From NCBI GenBank assembly GCA_003577005.1, contig QEUW01000359.1:1-7746 (forward strand): 7,746 nucleotides of DNA. The letters run 5' to 3'. The notes under the pieces are model-generated. The model saw nothing but the letters and a program-made list of their open reading frames with translations. It was not told where the DNA came from and did not search any database. Made by a program: the position numbers and the translations under genes. Below, in pieces: positions 6,368 to 7,746 of the stretch; the first letter of the stretch is position 1, and each line of letters opens with the position of its first letter. This DNA is from Chloroflexota bacterium (lineage in GTDB: Bacteria; Chloroflexota; Anaerolineae; Caldilineales; Caldilineaceae).

Positions 6368-7015
6368 TTATGCCTTCTTCGGCGCCTTCTTCTTCACTGC
6401 ATCGCGTACGATCACCAGCCCGTTGCGCGCACCAGGGATGGCGCCGCGCACCGCAATCAGATTGCGCTCGGCATCCACCAGCGCGACCTTCAGGTTCTGA
6501 ACAGTCACACGCTCGTTGCCATAGTGACCGGGGCTTTTGATGCCAGGGTAAGTGCGACCGGGGGTCGTGCCCGAACCGCGTGAACCAGGGGCGCGATGGC
6601 GGTCTGATTGGCCGTGCGTCTTGGGGCCGCCGCGGAAATTCCAGCGCTTTACGCCGCCGGCAAAGCCGCGGCCTTTGGTGACGCCGGTGACATCCACCAC
6701 GTCGCCTTCCTGGAAGATATCAGCCTTGATTACCTCGCCCAATGCCAGGGGAGGCGCCTCGTCATAGCGGAATTCTCGCAGATGGCGGAGAGAGGGAGCG
6801 TTGGCCTGTTTGAGGTGGGTGCGTTCGCCCTTGGTCAGCTTGCGCTCGGCCACTTCCTCAAAGCCCAACTGAACGGCATGGTAGCCGTCGGTCTCGACTG
6901 TCTTTACTTGTGTCACATAGCAGGGCCCTGCCTCGATAATCGTGACAGGGACGACAGCGCCGCTCTCATCAAAGAGCTGCGTCATGCCTACTTTTTTACC
7001 AAGAATACCTCGCAT
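6368..7015 (-). CDS. rplC: 50S ribosomal protein L3
   Basis: L3 is an early-binding large-subunit protein whose loop approaches the peptidyl-transferase centre. The 215-residue product begins MRGILGKKVGMTQLFDESG. It contains VTIIEAGPCYVTQVKT, the VTGVTKGRGFAGGVKRWNFRGGPKTHGQSDRHRAPGS signature, and PGIKSPGHYGNERVTVQNLKVALVDAERNLIAVRGAIPGARNGLVIV. It ends in a basic KKKAPKKA tail. Family length is about 205-215. The frame is open 18 codons further upstream, but the ATG at 7013-7015 matches the family N terminus and has AGGAGG four to five bases before it. The loop reads SRGSGTTPG where E. coli has the methylated-Gln segment IGQNQTPG, so that modification target appears absent, as seems usual outside proteobacteria. 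Confidence 0.97.
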   Translation of the reverse strand: MRGILGKKVGMTQLFDESGAVVPVTIIEAGPCYVTQVKTVETDGYHAVQLGFEEVAERKLTKGERTHLKQANAPSLRHLREFRYDEAPPLALGEVIKADIFQEGDVVDVTGVTKGRGFAGGVKRWNFRGGPKTHGQSDRHRAPGSRGSGTTPGRTYPGIKSPGHYGNERVTVQNLKVALVDAERNLIAVRGAIPGARNGLVIVRDAVKKKAPKKA

Positions 7016-7110
7016 GTTGCCTCCTGGGACTGTCGGGCGTTCACCAAGCGAACGACTCCACCGCATCATCCCGTTGTAGCCAGTATGGCTGGAGGGCAGC
7101 AGTATTCACT

Positions 7111-7139
7111 TTTCAGTTGTCAGTGTTTCAGTTGTCAGT
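7111..7139. repeat. Direct repeat, 15-base period, in the rpsJ-rplC spacer
   Basis: The 14-base string tttcagttgtcagt occurs at 7111-7124 and again at 7126-7139, a perfect direct repeat with a 15-base period. It is flanked by degenerate pieces (cagtattcac before, attcagtg after). It lies in the 238-bp spacer between rpsJ and rplC, in which I see no gene and no convincing promoter. Confidence 0.75.
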
Positions 7140-7175
7140 ATTCAGTGTAAACAAATCTTTTGCCATAGCGGCCTA

Positions 7176-7210
7176 ACTGGTTACTGCCCTACTGGTTACT
7201 GCCCTACTGT
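7176..7210. repeat. Perfect 15-base tandem repeat in the rpsJ-rplC spacer
   Basis: The unit actggttactgccct occurs twice head to tail (7176-7190 and 7191-7205), followed by a partial third copy, actgt. The sequence differs from the cluster at 7111-7139 although the period is also 15 bases. Perfect identity of the copies suggests a recent duplication. Confidence 0.8.
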
Positions 7211-7253
7211 GAAACTGCGCATTCCCAAACATACTCACTGGCTGACAGGACGG

Positions 7254-7562
7254 TTACAGTTTGATCTCAATGTCAACACCGGCAGGTAAATTCAACCGGG
7301 TCAGGTTTTCAATCGTTTTGTTACCCGGATCCACCACGTCGATCAACCGTTTATGCGTGCGGATCTCAAATTGTTCGCGACTATCTTTGTCGATAAAGGG
7401 CGAACGCATCACCGTAAATTTTTCAATACGTGTCGGCAGCGGCACCGGCCCCACCACCTGAGCGCCAGTCTGTTCCGCCGCATCCACGATCTGTTTCACA
7501 GACAGATCCAATACCCGGTGATCATACGCCTTGAGCTTGATGCGGATTCGCTGTTTTGCCAT
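7254..7562 (-). CDS. rpsJ: 30S ribosomal protein S10
   Basis: S10 is a small-subunit head protein; in E. coli it also acts as NusE in transcription antitermination with NusB and links RNA polymerase to the ribosome through NusG. The 102-residue product [19 protein letters not shown] is a textbook S10. It has [55 protein letters not shown], including the long loop signature near residues 38-62, and the C-terminal [16 protein letters not shown]. The ATG at 7560-7562 has AAGGAG four bases before it. It is the first gene of the S10 block, 72 bp after tuf. Confidence 0.98.
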   Translation of the reverse strand: MAKQRIRIKLKAYDHRVLDLSVKQIVDAAEQTGAQVVGPVPLPTRIEKFTVMRSPFIDKDSREQFEIRTHKRLIDVVDPGNKTIENLTRLNLPAGVDIEIKL

Positions 7563-7582
7563 ACGTCTCCTTGTATCAGTAC

Positions 7583-7626
7583 ACAGGTAGACAGGTAAAC
7601 AAGGACTTGACTACCTGTCTACCTGT
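7583..7626. repeat. Perfect 15-bp inverted repeat between tuf and rpsJ
   Basis: The left arm 7583-7597 (acaggtagacaggta) is the exact reverse complement of the right arm 7612-7626, with a 14-base loop. Each arm is itself two copies of an acaggta unit. The structure fills most of the 72-bp spacer, beginning eight bases after the tuf stop in transcription order. It ends about eight bases before the AAGGAG of rpsJ. No U-run follows, so it is not a standard terminator. It could slow read-through, protect the tuf mRNA 3' end or be a processing site, or be just a repeat insertion. Confidence 0.75.
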
Positions 7627-7634
7627 TTCCCTAC

Positions 7635-7745
<111 letters not shown>

Positions 7746-7746
7746 G

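Noticed and set aside
7038..7054. Small hairpin cgttc/gaacg upstream of rplC
   Set aside because: A five-base stem with a seven-base loop is common by chance, and nothing else supports a regulatory role.
7016..7069. Longer L3 with 18 extra N-terminal residues
   Set aside because: The extra residues match nothing in the family, and AGGAGG lies directly before the conserved MRGILGKKVGMTQ start.
7100..7250. CRISPR array or insertion sequence in the rpsJ-rplC spacer
   Set aside because: The repeats are 14-15 bases and tandem, without spacers of regular length. No transposase, terminal repeats or target duplication could be seen.
7016..7253. Internal promoter before rplC
   Set aside because: The A+T-richer part near 7145-7160 gives no pair of -35 and -10 boxes at acceptable spacing, so no promoter is called.
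7563..7634. Intrinsic terminator between tuf and rpsJ
   Set aside because: The stem is strong but neither strand has a run of T after it at the right place, and rpsJ follows at once.

Overview
The window is one continuous stretch of the bacterial S10-spc ribosomal protein cluster, with every gene on the minus strand, so transcription runs from high to low coordinates. In transcription order it holds the 3' end of tuf (EF-Tu), then rpsJ (S10), rplC (L3), rplD (L4), rplW (L23), rplB (L2), rpsS (S19), rplV (L22), rpsC (S3), rplP (L16), rpmC (L29), rpsQ (S17), rplN (L14), rplX (L24) and rplE (L5). This is the canonical bacterial order with no gene missing or inserted. The window stops 24 bases past rplE, before the next spc gene.

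The genes work as one assembly unit. L3, L4, L23, L2, L22, L29, L24, L16, L14 and L5 build the large subunit; S10, S19, S3 and S17 build the small subunit; EF-Tu delivers aminoacyl-tRNA. Nearly every gene has a clear purine-rich Shine-Dalgarno sequence 4-10 bases before its start. Only two junctions are tightly packed: rpsQ/rplN share ATGA, and rplD/rplW are 2 bases apart. No promoter and no U-tract terminator could be recognised inside the window.

The organism is a free-living bacterium with moderately high G+C. The protein style, tuf directly before rpsJ, and unusually long spacers filled with short-period repeats suggest Chloroflexota (Anaerolineae or Caldilineae type) or a similar environmental lineage. 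This placement is inference and was not tested.

The protein content is ordinary housekeeping. The unusual part is between the genes. Six spacers (tuf-rpsJ 72 bp, rpsJ-rplC 238 bp, rplC-rplD 123 bp, rplW-rplB 114 bp, rpsC-rplP 229 bp, rplX-rplE 168 bp) carry short direct or inverted repeats or a long hairpin, and each spacer carries a different motif. The best are a perfect 15-bp inverted repeat between tuf and rpsJ, and two 38-base hairpin units between rplC and rplD whose differences keep the RNA pairing. Within proteins, L4 has a roughly 69-residue acidic Ala/Glu-rich tail, L24 has an insertion in its KOW region, L5 has a short N-terminal extension, and S3 starts with TTG. I found no mobile element, CRISPR array, tRNA or rRNA, and no evidence of a new multi-gene system.
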